29,862 nt of DNA from an uncultured Collinsella sp. (GTDB lineage: Bacteria; Actinomycetota; Coriobacteriia; Coriobacteriales; Coriobacteriaceae), in contig CAUFRY010000025.1 in NCBI GenBank assembly GCA_959028445.1, forward strand, positions 1-29,862, written 5' to 3'. Below are positions 20,500 to 28,164 of the stretch, piece by piece (positions within the stretch are counted from its first letter, which is position 1; the number at the start of each line of letters is the position of its first letter). A program made the translations under genes and the position numbers. The notes below the pieces were generated by a model. That model did not search any database, was not told the origin of the DNA, and saw nothing but the letters and a program-made list of their open reading frames with translations.

Positions 20500-21416
20500 G
20501 ACAGAACACCCCACGAAAGATCGGCGCCTTGCAGCCCAGCAGCCCAAGCAGAAGCGGCCATAGCACGCTTGCCATCGGGCTTAACCTCGAGCAACTCAAC
20601 CGTGCCATCGGAAAGACCAAGGTAAACACGCTTGGCCTTAACGAGAACCTGACCCTCGCCAAGCGACACATCAGCCGGCGCAGCATCGAGCACGCGCACG
20701 GTCTTGCCGGCAATCACGCAACGAGCAGGCGCGGTATCGGACGAGGCCAGCACATGACGCACGCAATCAAGCGCCGCCATCTGAGGATCCAGACGCATCT
20801 CCTGCTTAGAAATCTTGGCGGCATGAGTGACGAGTGACTCATCCTGCTCAGTCCAAACAGCCGAGCCATCGGCAAGCGAAGGAAGCGTATCGGCAAGCAA
20901 TTTGCCGCCAAGCTCAGCAAGCTCCATGGTCAGCGCCTCAGCATGCTTACCGGCAACCGACGTGGATGCCTGAGCGCAATAAGCGCCCGTATCCACACCA
21001 TGCCCAATACGCATGATAGAAACGCCAGCAACCTCGTCACCAGCAAGAATGGCACGCTGAATAGGAGCAGCGCCACGCCAACGAGGCAGCAAGGACGCAT
21101 GAACATTCACAATGCCAAGCGGCGCCATATGCAGCACCTCATCAGGCAAAATGCAGCCATAAGCAGCCACACAGAAAATGTCAGCCTGGGCAGCCTTGAG
21201 CGCCTCAACAACCTCAGGCGTCATACGATTAGCCTCAACAACCGGCAAACCAAGTTCGAGCGCCTTTGCCTTAACAGGAGAAGGCTCGAGCTTCTTACCA
21301 CGCCCACGAACAGCATCGGGACGAGTAACAACAAGCGCAATCTCATTCTCAGCCTCGACGAGCGAAGTCAACGAAGGCACAGCAAAATCAGGCGTACCCA
21401 TAAACACAATACGCAT
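20496..21416 (-). CDS. fmt: Methionyl-tRNA formyltransferase
   Basis: A 306-residue Fmt that formylates initiator Met-tRNA using 10-formyltetrahydrofolate. Seen: MRIVFMGTPDFAVPSL at the N-terminus, the formyl-donor signature around NVHASLLPRWRGAAPIQRAI with the catalytic Asn-His, GVSIMRIGHGVDTG, and the C-terminal tRNA-binding beta-barrel. The ATG has GAGAGGAGA upstream. It overlaps rsmB by four bases (ATGA) and lies downstream of def, from which it is separated by a 328-base gap containing a long palindrome. PriA, Def and Fmt together are an often conserved set. Confidence 0.97.
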   Translation of the reverse strand: MRIVFMGTPDFAVPSLTSLVEAENEIALVVTRPDAVRGRGKKLEPSPVKAKALELGLPVVEANRMTPEVVEALKAAQADIFCVAAYGCILPDEVLHMAPLGIVNVHASLLPRWRGAAPIQRAILAGDEVAGVSIMRIGHGVDTGAYCAQASTSVAGKHAEALTMELAELGGKLLADTLPSLADGSAVWTEQDESLVTHAAKISKQEMRLDPQMAALDCVRHVLASSDTAPARCVIAGKTVRVLDAAPADVSLGEGQVLVKAKRVYLGLSDGTVELLEVKPDGKRAMAASAWAAGLQGADLSWGVLS

Positions 21417-21502
21417 AATTGTTAGTCTCCTCTCAACAATGAGCCGAGACGGCTACAAATAACAGCGGAAAGCCAAGTACCCAGCCTATCCGCAATAACA
21501 AT

Positions 21503-21658
21503 TCAACAAGAACAAATATACCCAAAAACAAAGAAAGAGCCGCATAAAAGCAGCCCTCCCAACAAAGCAATTATCAGCGAAGACGCCCCTCCCTGGCCCA
21601 ACGGCACCCGGGCGAACCGAGCCAGAACAACGCAGTCCCCGGTGCTGAGCGCCCGCAT
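21503..21658 (-). CDS. Possible small single-pass membrane peptide
   Basis: A 51-codon frame, beginning MRALSTGDCVVLARFA, whose second half is strongly hydrophobic (SLIIALLGGLLLCGSFFVFGY), as expected for one transmembrane helix. The start lies inside the left arm of the 21635-21736 inverted repeat and its ribosome site (GGGA) is poor. It could be a chance frame in the gap, a remnant, or a true small protein; no homologue is recognised. Confidence 0.2.
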   Translation of the reverse strand: MRALSTGDCVVLARFARVPLGQGGASSLIIALLGGLLLCGSFFVFGYICSC

Positions 21659-21736
21659 ATCGTCCCGCGCGCAGTTTCGCAGCAAAGCGAGAATGTTTGA
21701 GCACGGGATGATATGCGGGCGCTCAGCACCGGGGAC
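21635..21736. repeat. 102-bp element with 33-bp inverted repeats, def-fmt gap
   Basis: The left arm 21635-21667 (starts GTCCCCGGTGCTGAGC) and right arm 21704-21736 (ends GCTCAGCACCGGGGAC) match over 33 bases with a single G/T wobble. The 36-base centre carries a minor stem, TTCGC/GCGA. The right arm ends 8 bases before the def stop codon. The arms are GC-rich and there is no U-run, so it is a repeat-type palindrome rather than a classical terminator, although it would fold in def mRNA. Confidence 0.65.
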
Positions 21737-21744
21737 GGTGAGAC

Positions 21745-22281
21745 CTACTCCGTCTCGCCCGGTCGAGCGCCGCGGGCCAGGGCGTCCTGGTACTCCTTGA
21801 CGGCCTTGAGCCTCTGCATGGGCTTCAGTCGCTCGAACATGGTATTGCCGTGCAGGTGATCGATCTCATGCTGCAAGCACACGCAGAACAGATCGCCCGA
21901 GGCCTCATAGCGAATCAGGTTGGCGTCCAGGTCATATGCCTCTACGACGACATGGTCGGGACGCTCGATCTCGCAGCTAATGCCAGGAATGGAAAGGCAG
22001 CCCTCGCTAAACGGCACCAGATGGTCGCTCTGCTCAACAATGACGGGGTTAATGAGCACGTAGGGGTCATAGTCGTTCTTGTCGCTGTAGTCGCAGTCGA
22101 TGGTGACGAGCTGAATGAGCTCGCCGATCTGCGGGGCAGCCAGGCCGCAACCGCCGTTCTCGAACATCATCTTCTTCATCTTCTCGGCAAGCGCCTCGAT
22201 CGCCGGGGTGATCTCCTCGATAACGGCGCACTCCTGGCGCAGACGAGGGTCGGGCGACAGTACGATTCCGTTGGCTTCCAT
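21745..22281 (-). CDS. def: Peptide deformylase
   Basis: A 178-residue iron peptide deformylase that removes the formyl group from nascent proteins, the partner of Fmt. All three motifs are present: GCGLAAPQ (44-51), EGCLS (93-97, metal ligand C95) and HEIDH (138-142, metal ligands H138 and H142 and the catalytic Glu). The first motif has Cys for the usual second-position residue (G-C-G), which is tolerated in the family. The frame opens at 22287, but that ATG overlaps the AAAGG ribosome site; the ATG at 22281 has correct spacing. It follows priA by 18 bases. Confidence 0.96.
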   Translation of the reverse strand: MEANGIVLSPDPRLRQECAVIEEITPAIEALAEKMKKMMFENGGCGLAAPQIGELIQLVTIDCDYSDKNDYDPYVLINPVIVEQSDHLVPFSEGCLSIPGISCEIERPDHVVVEAYDLDANLIRYEASGDLFCVCLQHEIDHLHGNTMFERLKPMQRLKAVKEYQDALARGARPGETE

Positions 22282-22299
22282 GGCCATCCTTTCGGGTTG

Positions 22300-24753
22300 T
22301 TACATCAAATCATAGGCGTCGACGTCAACGCTCACGCTCACGCCGCGCACAGAGCCCACCTCTTTGAGGCAGGCGTCGATATCATCAGAGACATGGTACC
22401 CTACCGGCGACTTTACAAGCAGATGGAAGCGGTAACGGTCCTTGGCTCTCTCGATTACACATGAAGCCGGGCCCAGCACCTGAGGCACGGCGCTCCCCGC
22501 CCGCAAAAAGTCGGGCGCGGCGGCATGCCAGCGGCGCTTGAGGAGCTTCGCGATGCGGCCGATGTAGTCCTGCGCGTCGTCTCGGTTCGCCGACCATACC
22601 AAGATGTTGACCAGGCGAACAAACGGCGGGTACAGCGCGTCGCGGCGCTGGTCCAGGTCGTAGTCGGTAAAAATCGAGCGGTCGTGCTCGGCGACGGCGC
22701 GGATGACCGGGTCCTCGGGCAGGTAGGTCTGGATGATAACCTCGCCGGGGCGATCGCCGCGGCCGGCGCGGCCCGCAACCTGCTCCAGCAGATCGTAGGC
22801 GCGCTCCCCTGCGCGAAAGTCGGGCAGCTTGAGGGCGAAGTCGGCATTGACCACGCCTACGAGCGTGACCTCGGGAAAATCGAGACCCTTTGCGATCATT
22901 TGGGTGCCCAGCAACACGGCACAATCCGCCGCATCGAACTGCTCGAGCAGCTTTTTGTGCGCATCCTTGCCGCGCGTGGAATCGGCATCCATGCGAATAA
23001 TGGCGACATCCTCGGGAAGCATCTGATGCAGTGCGTCCTCGATCTGCTGCGTTCCCAGACCCATTTTTGCCAGGTAGCGACTGCCACATTTGGGGCATCG
23101 GCTCGTGGGCGCGGGATACGGCTGCACGCGCCAAGACGAACCGCAGGTGTGACATTGCAGCGTGTGCGTGCGCTCGTGATATGTAAGCGCGGTGGAGCAG
23201 TGATTGCAGGTGGGGACGCATCCGCACTCGCGGCACATCAAGAACGGCGCAAAGCCACGGCGGTTGTGCAACAGCACGGCCTTCTCGCGGCGCTCGACCA
23301 CACGCTCCAAGCCCTCCATCAAGGGTTTTGAGAACATGGAGCGGCTGCCGTGCGAGAACTCCCGGCGCAGGTCGGCAATGCGGACCGTGGGCAGCACGGC
23401 GTGTCCCGGGCGCTCGGGCATCTCGACGCGCGTCCAGGTGGCACCGTTATACGTGCCACGGCGGCAGCGGTCGAGGGCCTCAGCAGAAGGCGTGGCCGAG
23501 CCCAGCACGAGCGGGCAGCGATAGCGACGCGCCATCTCGGCCGCCACTTCGCGCGCATGGTAGCGCGGGCTGGAACCCTGCTTGTAACTGGTCTCGTGCT
23601 CCTCGTCGATGATGATAAGGCCCAAGTCACTGAGCGGGCAAAAGAGCGCCGAGCGGGCGCCGACGACCACGCGGGCCGCACCACTGGCGACCATATCCCA
23701 CTGGTCCAGACGCTCGCCGGCCGAAAGGCGCGAATGGAACACGGCAACCGTCTCGCCAAAGCGCGAGCGAAAGCGGCCGACGGTCTGGGCCGTCAGTGAG
23801 ATCTCGGGCACAAGCACGCAGGCCGAGCGACCGGCCGCGAGCACACGCTCGATAGCGGAGAGGTAGACCTCGGTTTTGCCGGAGCCCGTAACACCGTCCA
23901 CGAGTACCACGTCGCCGTGCGCATCCAGGCGAGCGCGCTCAATCTGCGCGAGCGCCTGCTGCTGGCCGTTGGTAAGTGCGACCGGCGCTTTGCCGCTCGC
24001 GGAGGACAGCGTAGTCTGCTCGCTGCAACCGCGCCAGGCGCGGCGCTCCTCCACCACCACGACACCACGTTTTTCGAGCGCCTTGATGGTCGCCGACATG
24101 CTGTTGTAGAGCAGGTTGAGATCGCGCGTCGTGACCGGTCCGCACTGGAGCGCCTCGATGAGCTGGCGTTGGCGCACGGCGGTCTTGGGCGGCGTATAGT
24201 CGAAGCCCTCGGGCGCGAGCATGACCCAGCGGTTTTGAATAGGCTTGACGGCGGGGCGCTCAACGTCCCACACGCCGTCGTCGCCCTTGACCACACGCGG
24301 GCTGCCGCCCGGGGGCAAGAACAGGCGCAGGCACTCGGAAAGCGTGGCGACATACTCACGGCTCATCCAGCGCGCGATGCGGGCGGCCTCGGCGGTAAAG
24401 AGCGGTTTGCTGAGGATAGCCTCGATGGCTTTAATGCGCACGGGGTCGAGGGCGTTGTTACCCTGCAGATCGCCCAGCTCAGGCGCAATGTCGACGATAT
24501 AGCCCGCGGCGGCACGGTTACCAAAGTGGACCAGGACCGTAGACCCAATCTGAGCCTCGTTGGCAAGGGACCGGGGGATGCCGTAGGCGAATGGCTCGGA
24601 CAGCGCACGCGTCGGGATGTCGAGGACCACGCTCGCGTAGGCGGCAATGGGCTCGCGCGCAGGCTTAGGCTGAGCCGAGGCAGCGGCAGGCACTGGCTTC
24701 ACCGGAACCTCCTCCGGTTCCGGCGAACCAAACAGCGAAAGTTGCTCGACCAT
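22300..24753 (-). CDS. priA: Primosomal replication-restart helicase PriA
   Basis: An 817-residue 3'-5' helicase that reloads the replisome at stalled forks. Seen: the N-terminal DNA-binding domain (VVLDIPTRALSEPFAYGIP), Walker A GVTGSGKTEVYL (about 286-297), the DEEH box IIDEEHETSYKQ (about 381), eight zinc-binding cysteines (CRECGCVPTCNHC and CHTCGSSW...CPKCGS, about 510-560) and the helicase C motifs GTQMIAKGLDFPEVTLVG and QVAGRAGRG. The extreme N-terminus is MVEQLSLFG, an exact beta-clamp-binding pentapeptide (QLSLF) followed by a Pro/Ala-rich linker of about 35 residues. The ATG at 24753 is preferred over 24771 because GGGAGG lies upstream of it. First gene of the priA-def-fmt-rsmB group. 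Confidence 0.97.
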   Translation of the reverse strand: MVEQLSLFGSPEPEEVPVKPVPAAASAQPKPAREPIAAYASVVLDIPTRALSEPFAYGIPRSLANEAQIGSTVLVHFGNRAAAGYIVDIAPELGDLQGNNALDPVRIKAIEAILSKPLFTAEAARIARWMSREYVATLSECLRLFLPPGGSPRVVKGDDGVWDVERPAVKPIQNRWVMLAPEGFDYTPPKTAVRQRQLIEALQCGPVTTRDLNLLYNSMSATIKALEKRGVVVVEERRAWRGCSEQTTLSSASGKAPVALTNGQQQALAQIERARLDAHGDVVLVDGVTGSGKTEVYLSAIERVLAAGRSACVLVPEISLTAQTVGRFRSRFGETVAVFHSRLSAGERLDQWDMVASGAARVVVGARSALFCPLSDLGLIIIDEEHETSYKQGSSPRYHAREVAAEMARRYRCPLVLGSATPSAEALDRCRRGTYNGATWTRVEMPERPGHAVLPTVRIADLRREFSHGSRSMFSKPLMEGLERVVERREKAVLLHNRRGFAPFLMCRECGCVPTCNHCSTALTYHERTHTLQCHTCGSSWRVQPYPAPTSRCPKCGSRYLAKMGLGTQQIEDALHQMLPEDVAIIRMDADSTRGKDAHKKLLEQFDAADCAVLLGTQMIAKGLDFPEVTLVGVVNADFALKLPDFRAGERAYDLLEQVAGRAGRGDRPGEVIIQTYLPEDPVIRAVAEHDRSIFTDYDLDQRRDALYPPFVRLVNILVWSANRDDAQDYIGRIAKLLKRRWHAAAPDFLRAGSAVPQVLGPASCVIERAKDRYRFHLLVKSPVGYHVSDDIDACLKEVGSVRGVSVSVDVDAYDLM

Positions 24754-24789
24754 GGTCCCTGTACCTCCCATCCCATACGTCTACAGAAA

Positions 24790-24820
24790 CAAGAGCCCCG
24801 CTCGGGTGAACGGGGCTCGG
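24790..24820 (-). terminator. Terminator of gltX
   Basis: A perfect 8-bp stem, GAGCCCCG (24793-24800) and CGGGGCTC (24811-24818), with a 10-base loop. On the minus strand it is followed by TTGTTT. It lies 23 bases after the gltX stop and 37 before the priA start, so priA should have its own promoter, which was not located. Confidence 0.8.
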
Positions 24821-24841
24821 ATACATACGTTTACGCGGCTA

Positions 24842-26317
24842 CTACAGCGCCATCGTGCGGGCGCGGTCGATGCGCGCCAAGCAGTCGTCGCGGCCGACGA
24901 GCGCCATGGTCTCGCCCAGCGGAGGGCTCACCATGTTGCCGCAGACGGCGACGCGCACGGCCTGGAACACCACGCGCTTCTTAAGGTCCATCTGCTCGGG
25001 CAGCGGCTCAAGCGCGGCGTCGATGTTGGCAGCCGTCCACTCGGTAACACCCTCGAGCGCGACCTTGGCGGCATCCAGGATGGCGCCCATGCCTTCCTTG
25101 GCCAGGCCCTTGTTGACGGACTTCTCGTCATACTCGAGTGTCTCGGCCGTAGCGAAGATGGGAGCGGCGACGGTCACGGCGTCGGCCGGCATCTTGGTGC
25201 GCGGCTTGACGATGGCAGCGAGCGCGTCGATCCAGTCCTCGCCGTACTCGACGTTGCCCTCGATGAGGCCTGCCTCGTGCAGCTCGGGGACCATGATCTC
25301 GTCGGCAAACTGGGCATCGGTCATGCCGTTGATGTACTCAGCATTGACCCAGTCGAGCTTCTTGGGATCGAAGGTCGCCGGGTTCTTGGAGATGCGGTCG
25401 AGCGAGAACTTGCTGGCCAGGACATCACGCGGGATGATCGTGGTCTCGCCGTCGAGCGACCAGCCCAGCAGAGCCAGATAGTTGACGAAGGCATCGGACA
25501 GGTAACCGGCGTCGCGGTACTCCTCCACCGAGGTGGCGCCGTGGCGCTTGGAGAGCTTTTTGCCGTCGGCACCCAAGATCATGGAGATGTGGGCGAACGT
25601 AGGCACGGGCGCGCCGAGGGCCTCGTAGACCATGACCTGACGCGGGGTGTTGGACAGGTGGTCGTCGCCGCGGATGACATGGGTGATCTTCATCATGGCG
25701 TCGTCGACGACGGTCGCGAAGTTGTACGTGGGCGTGCCATCGGAGCGGAAGATGACAAAGTCGTCGAGCTCCTTGGCGTCGAAGGTCACCTCGCCGTGGA
25801 CGGCGTCGTGGATGACGACGTCGCCGCGGTCCTCGGGCACCTTGATGCGAAGGACGTAGGACTCGCCGGCCTCGATGCGACGGCGGGCCTCCTCGGGATC
25901 AAGATCGCGGCAACGGCGCTGATAGCCCTGGAAGGGGTCCTTGCGCTCCTGCGCGGCCTTGCGGTCGGCGTCGAGCTGCTCCTTGGTGCAGAAGCAGGGA
26001 TAGGCCTTGCCCTCGTCCCAAAGCTTCTGAGCGGCCTGCTTGTACAGGTCCAGGCGCTCGGTCTGGGCGTAGGGGCCAAAATCGCCGCCCACCTCGGGAC
26101 CCTCGTCCCAGTCCAGGCCCAGCCAACGCATGGCGCGCAGGATGATCTGCGTGTTCTCGTCGGTGGAGCGGGTGGGGTCGGTGTCGTCGATGCGCAGGAT
26201 GAACGTGCCGCCGTTAGCACGGGCGAAAGCCCAGTTATAGATAGCGGTGCGGGCGCCGCCAATGTGCAGCTTGCCCGTCGGTGAGGGTGCAAAGCGGACG
26301 CGAACGTCTGATGCCAT
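24842..26317 (-). CDS. gltX: Glutamyl-tRNA synthetase
   Basis: A 491-residue class I aminoacyl-tRNA synthetase that charges tRNA-Glu (and probably tRNA-Gln if Gln is made by the GatCAB route, which this window does not show). Seen: VRFAPSPTGKLHIGGART with the HIGH-type motif HIGG (18-21), LRIDDTDPTRS, TPTYNFATVVDDAMMKITHVIRGDDHLSNTPRQ and KLSKRHG, the KMSKS motif (about residue 254), then the helical anticodon-binding domain. Length is normal. The frame is open to 26356, but the ATG at 26317 has GAGGAG six bases upstream and matches the family N-terminus. Monocistronic, with its own promoter and terminator. Confidence 0.97.
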   Translation of the reverse strand: MASDVRVRFAPSPTGKLHIGGARTAIYNWAFARANGGTFILRIDDTDPTRSTDENTQIILRAMRWLGLDWDEGPEVGGDFGPYAQTERLDLYKQAAQKLWDEGKAYPCFCTKEQLDADRKAAQERKDPFQGYQRRCRDLDPEEARRRIEAGESYVLRIKVPEDRGDVVIHDAVHGEVTFDAKELDDFVIFRSDGTPTYNFATVVDDAMMKITHVIRGDDHLSNTPRQVMVYEALGAPVPTFAHISMILGADGKKLSKRHGATSVEEYRDAGYLSDAFVNYLALLGWSLDGETTIIPRDVLASKFSLDRISKNPATFDPKKLDWVNAEYINGMTDAQFADEIMVPELHEAGLIEGNVEYGEDWIDALAAIVKPRTKMPADAVTVAAPIFATAETLEYDEKSVNKGLAKEGMGAILDAAKVALEGVTEWTAANIDAALEPLPEQMDLKKRVVFQAVRVAVCGNMVSPPLGETMALVGRDDCLARIDRARTMAL

Positions 26318-26357
26318 GGAAATCTCCTCGATTGCAGGATGGATGTCTAACCGCACC

Positions 26358-26388
26358 AGTATAAAGCATCAAAGCAACCTCCGCACAA
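26358..26388 (-). promoter_or_regulatory. Candidate promoter of gltX
   Basis: On the minus strand, TTGTGC (26383-26388), a 19-base spacer and TATACT (26358-26363), 40 bases before the ATG. The -10 is good; the spacing is long. Confidence 0.45.
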
Positions 26389-26397
26389 AGGGCACTG

Positions 26398-26489
26398 ACC
26401 TACTCATTGGGGACAGACTTAAATGACCAGTCGTTGGAGACGTTCTTAGTTTAAGGCTGGTCATTTAAGTCTGTCCCCAATGAGTAGGT
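26398..26489. repeat. 92-bp element with perfect 33-bp inverted repeats, gltX-metK gap
   Basis: The left arm 26398-26430 (starts ACCTACTCATTGGGGACAGA) and right arm 26457-26489 (ends TCTGTCCCCAATGAGTAGGT) are perfect 33-base inverted copies around a 26-base loop. The core GGGGACAGACTTAAAT resembles motifs that recur as REP-like repeats next to IS200-type (REP-associated) transposases in many bacteria; that link is from memory. No transposase is present here. It stands between two divergent genes, outside both candidate promoters. Confidence 0.7.
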
Positions 26490-26498
26490 GCGGAAAGG

Positions 26499-26527
26499 GT
26501 GTGAATGTTGGATTTACGCGCTATGAT
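26499..26527 (+). promoter_or_regulatory. Candidate promoter of metK
   Basis: A good -10, TATGAT (26522-26527), with a weak -35 (GTGTGA, 26499-26504) 17 bases upstream. Transcription would start near 26534, giving a leader of about 60 bases. Confidence 0.4.
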
Positions 26528-26545
26528 GTGCCCTTGCATACAGAG

Positions 26546-26572
26546 CCTGGCGGAATGGTAACGGTCGCCGGG
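26546..26572 (+). promoter_or_regulatory. Short structured metK leader
   Basis: A 7-bp stem, CCTGGCG (26546-26552) with CGCCGGG (26566-26572), one G-U pair, and a 13-base loop GAATGGTAACGGT, 22 bases before the metK ATG. Small SAM riboswitches are known before metK in other Actinobacteria such as Bifidobacterium, so the leader deserves a covariance check, but no known SAM riboswitch class is recognised by eye. Confidence 0.3.
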
Positions 26573-26594
26573 ACACGTTTTTGAAAGGACAATC

Positions 26595-27875
26595 ATGTCA
26601 GAAGAGCTTCGTTCCATCCCACCCCAACACGGGTCATTTGTGTTTACGTCGGAGTCGGTGACCGAAGGTCATCCCGATAAGATCGCCGACCAGATCAGCG
26701 ATGCCGTCCTCGACGCAATCCTCGCTAAAGAAATAGAGCTGCAGGAGCAGGGCTATATTGCGCCCAACGGCGTGCCCGCCAACGTTGAGAACGTCCGCTG
26801 CGCCTGCGAGACCCTCGTGACCACCGGCACCGTCATCGTCGCCGGCGAGATCCGCACCCAGGCCTACGTTGACGTGCAGGAAATTGCCCGTGGCGTTATC
26901 CGCCGCATCGGCTACAACCGCGCCAAGTTTGGCTTTGACTGCGACACCTGCGGCGTCATGAGCCTCATCCACGAGCAGTCGCCCGATATCGCCCAGGGCG
27001 TCGACGAGTCATTTGAGACCCAGACCGGCGCCACCACCGACCCGATCGACCTCATCGGCGCCGGCGACCAGGGCATGATGTTCGGCTACGCCTCCAACGA
27101 GACCAAGACCCTCATGCCCATGCCGCACTACCTGGCAAGCCGCCTGGCCGAGCGCCTGGCCGCCGTGCGCCACGACGGCACTCTGCCCTACCTGCGCCCC
27201 GACGGCAAGACCCAGGTCACCGTGCGCTATGAGGACGGCAAGCCCGTCGAGGTCACGACCATCGTCATCTCCACGCAGCACGCAGCCGAGATCGAGGACA
27301 TGGGCAAGATCAAGGACGACCTCATCGAGCATGTCATCGCTCCCGTCATGGCTGCCGAGAACATGCCGTGGGACGGCGCCGACATCTATGTGAACCCCAC
27401 CGGCCGCTTTGTCGTGGGCGGCCCCATGGGTGACACGGGCCTGACCGGCCGCAAGATCATCGTCGACACCTATGGCGGTTACGGCCGTCACGGTGGCGGC
27501 GCCTTTAGCGGCAAGGACTGCACCAAGGTCGACCGCTCTGCCGCGTATGCCGCGCGCTGGGTCGCCAAAAACGTGGTCGCCGCCGGCCTGGCCGATCGCT
27601 GCGAGGTCGAATTGGCCTACGCCATCGGCGTGTCCAAGCCGCTATCGATCATGGTCGACACCTTTGGCACCGCACATGTCGCCGAGGACAAGATCGTCGA
27701 AGCCGTCGAGAAGACCTTCGACCTGCGCCCGGGCGCCATCATCCGCGACCTGGACCTGCGTCGCCCCATCTACGAAAAGACGGCAGCCTACGGCCACTTT
27801 GGCCGCGAAGACGCCGACTTCACCTGGGAGAAAACGGACCGCGTCGACGAACTCAAAGCAGCCTGCGGTCTGTAA
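26595..27875 (+). CDS. metK: S-adenosylmethionine synthetase
   Basis: A 426-residue methionine adenosyltransferase that makes S-adenosylmethionine from methionine and ATP; the product feeds RsmB and other methyltransferases. Seen: SESVTEGHPDKIADQISDAVLD (residues 19-40), ETLVTTGTVIVAGE, the IGAGDQGMMFGYA signature and the ATP P-loop segment DTYGGYGRHGGGAFSGKD (about 292-309), then SYAIGV-type LAYAIGVSKPLSI. It is slightly longer than the roughly 385-400 residue norm, with extra residues in the first third. The ATG at 26595 has GAAAGGA upstream. Monocistronic, with a strong terminator. Confidence 0.97.
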   Translation: MSEELRSIPPQHGSFVFTSESVTEGHPDKIADQISDAVLDAILAKEIELQEQGYIAPNGVPANVENVRCACETLVTTGTVIVAGEIRTQAYVDVQEIARGVIRRIGYNRAKFGFDCDTCGVMSLIHEQSPDIAQGVDESFETQTGATTDPIDLIGAGDQGMMFGYASNETKTLMPMPHYLASRLAERLAAVRHDGTLPYLRPDGKTQVTVRYEDGKPVEVTTIVISTQHAAEIEDMGKIKDDLIEHVIAPVMAAENMPWDGADIYVNPTGRFVVGGPMGDTGLTGRKIIVDTYGGYGRHGGGAFSGKDCTKVDRSAAYAARWVAKNVVAAGLADRCEVELAYAIGVSKPLSIMVDTFGTAHVAEDKIVEAVEKTFDLRPGAIIRDLDLRRPIYEKTAAYGHFGREDADFTWEKTDRVDELKAACGL

Positions 27876-27913
27876 TCTAAGAACCACCAAGGTCACAGCA
27901 CGCACACGCTTTC

Positions 27914-27950
27914 AAAAGAAGTACCGCCCCCAAGCGGTACTTCTTTTTTA
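27914..27950 (+). terminator. Terminator of metK
   Basis: A perfect 13-bp stem, AAAGAAGTACCGC (27915-27927) and GCGGTACTTCTTT (27934-27946), loop CCCCAA, with T residues from 27944 to 27949. A textbook intrinsic terminator 39 bases after the stop. Confidence 0.94.
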
Positions 27951-28043
27951 TTAATCCGGTAGTGAGGATGTTTCGATATGAGCCTACGCTGCGTCGCCAG
28001 CTAATGAATTTTGCAGCACGCGCACTTCTACCATGTATCCTTA

Positions 28044-28164
28044 GTCCCGAGGGGCGGGGCATAAGGTCGATCGCGAGTTCCGCACGAGCCGGAGAGCACT
28101 TAATGTGCTCTCCGTGCGAGCAGGACTGTCCGAGCAGGCGACCTTATGCCCCGCCCCTCGGGAC
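28044..28164. repeat. 121-bp nested palindrome in the sdaA leader
   Basis: Perfect 26-base arms, 28044-28069 (starts GTCCCGAGGGGCGGGGC) and 28139-28164 (ends GCCCCGCCCCTCGGGAC). In the centre lies a second hairpin, GGAGAGCAC/GTGCTCTCC (28091-28113) with loop TTAAT, extended by CGCAC/GTGCG (28081-28118) around a 5-base bulge. The element begins at about the predicted transcription start and ends 23 bases before the sdaA ATG, leaving the AGGAG site free. It may be a mobile palindromic repeat, a leader regulator, or both. Confidence 0.6.

Larger units (their letters stand above)
21417..21744. other. Intergenic region fmt-def
   Basis: This 328-base gap splits the def-fmt pair, which is usually close-packed. 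It contains the long inverted repeat at 21635-21736 and an AT-rich stretch (21480-21580) that on the minus strand could encode a short membrane peptide (21503-21658). The fmt ribosome site lies at the low end. No clear promoter for fmt was found. Confidence 0.5.

Noticed and set aside
24752..26284. A 510-codon plus-strand frame opposite gltX
   Set aside because: Antisense shadow of gltX with low-complexity Gly/Val/Leu/Ala/His composition.
26541..26575. tRNA-Leu-like string (GGCGGAATGGTAACGG) in the metK leader
   Set aside because: It resembles only a D-arm; there is no acceptor stem, anticodon arm or T-arm around it, so no tRNA or tRNA fragment gene is supported.
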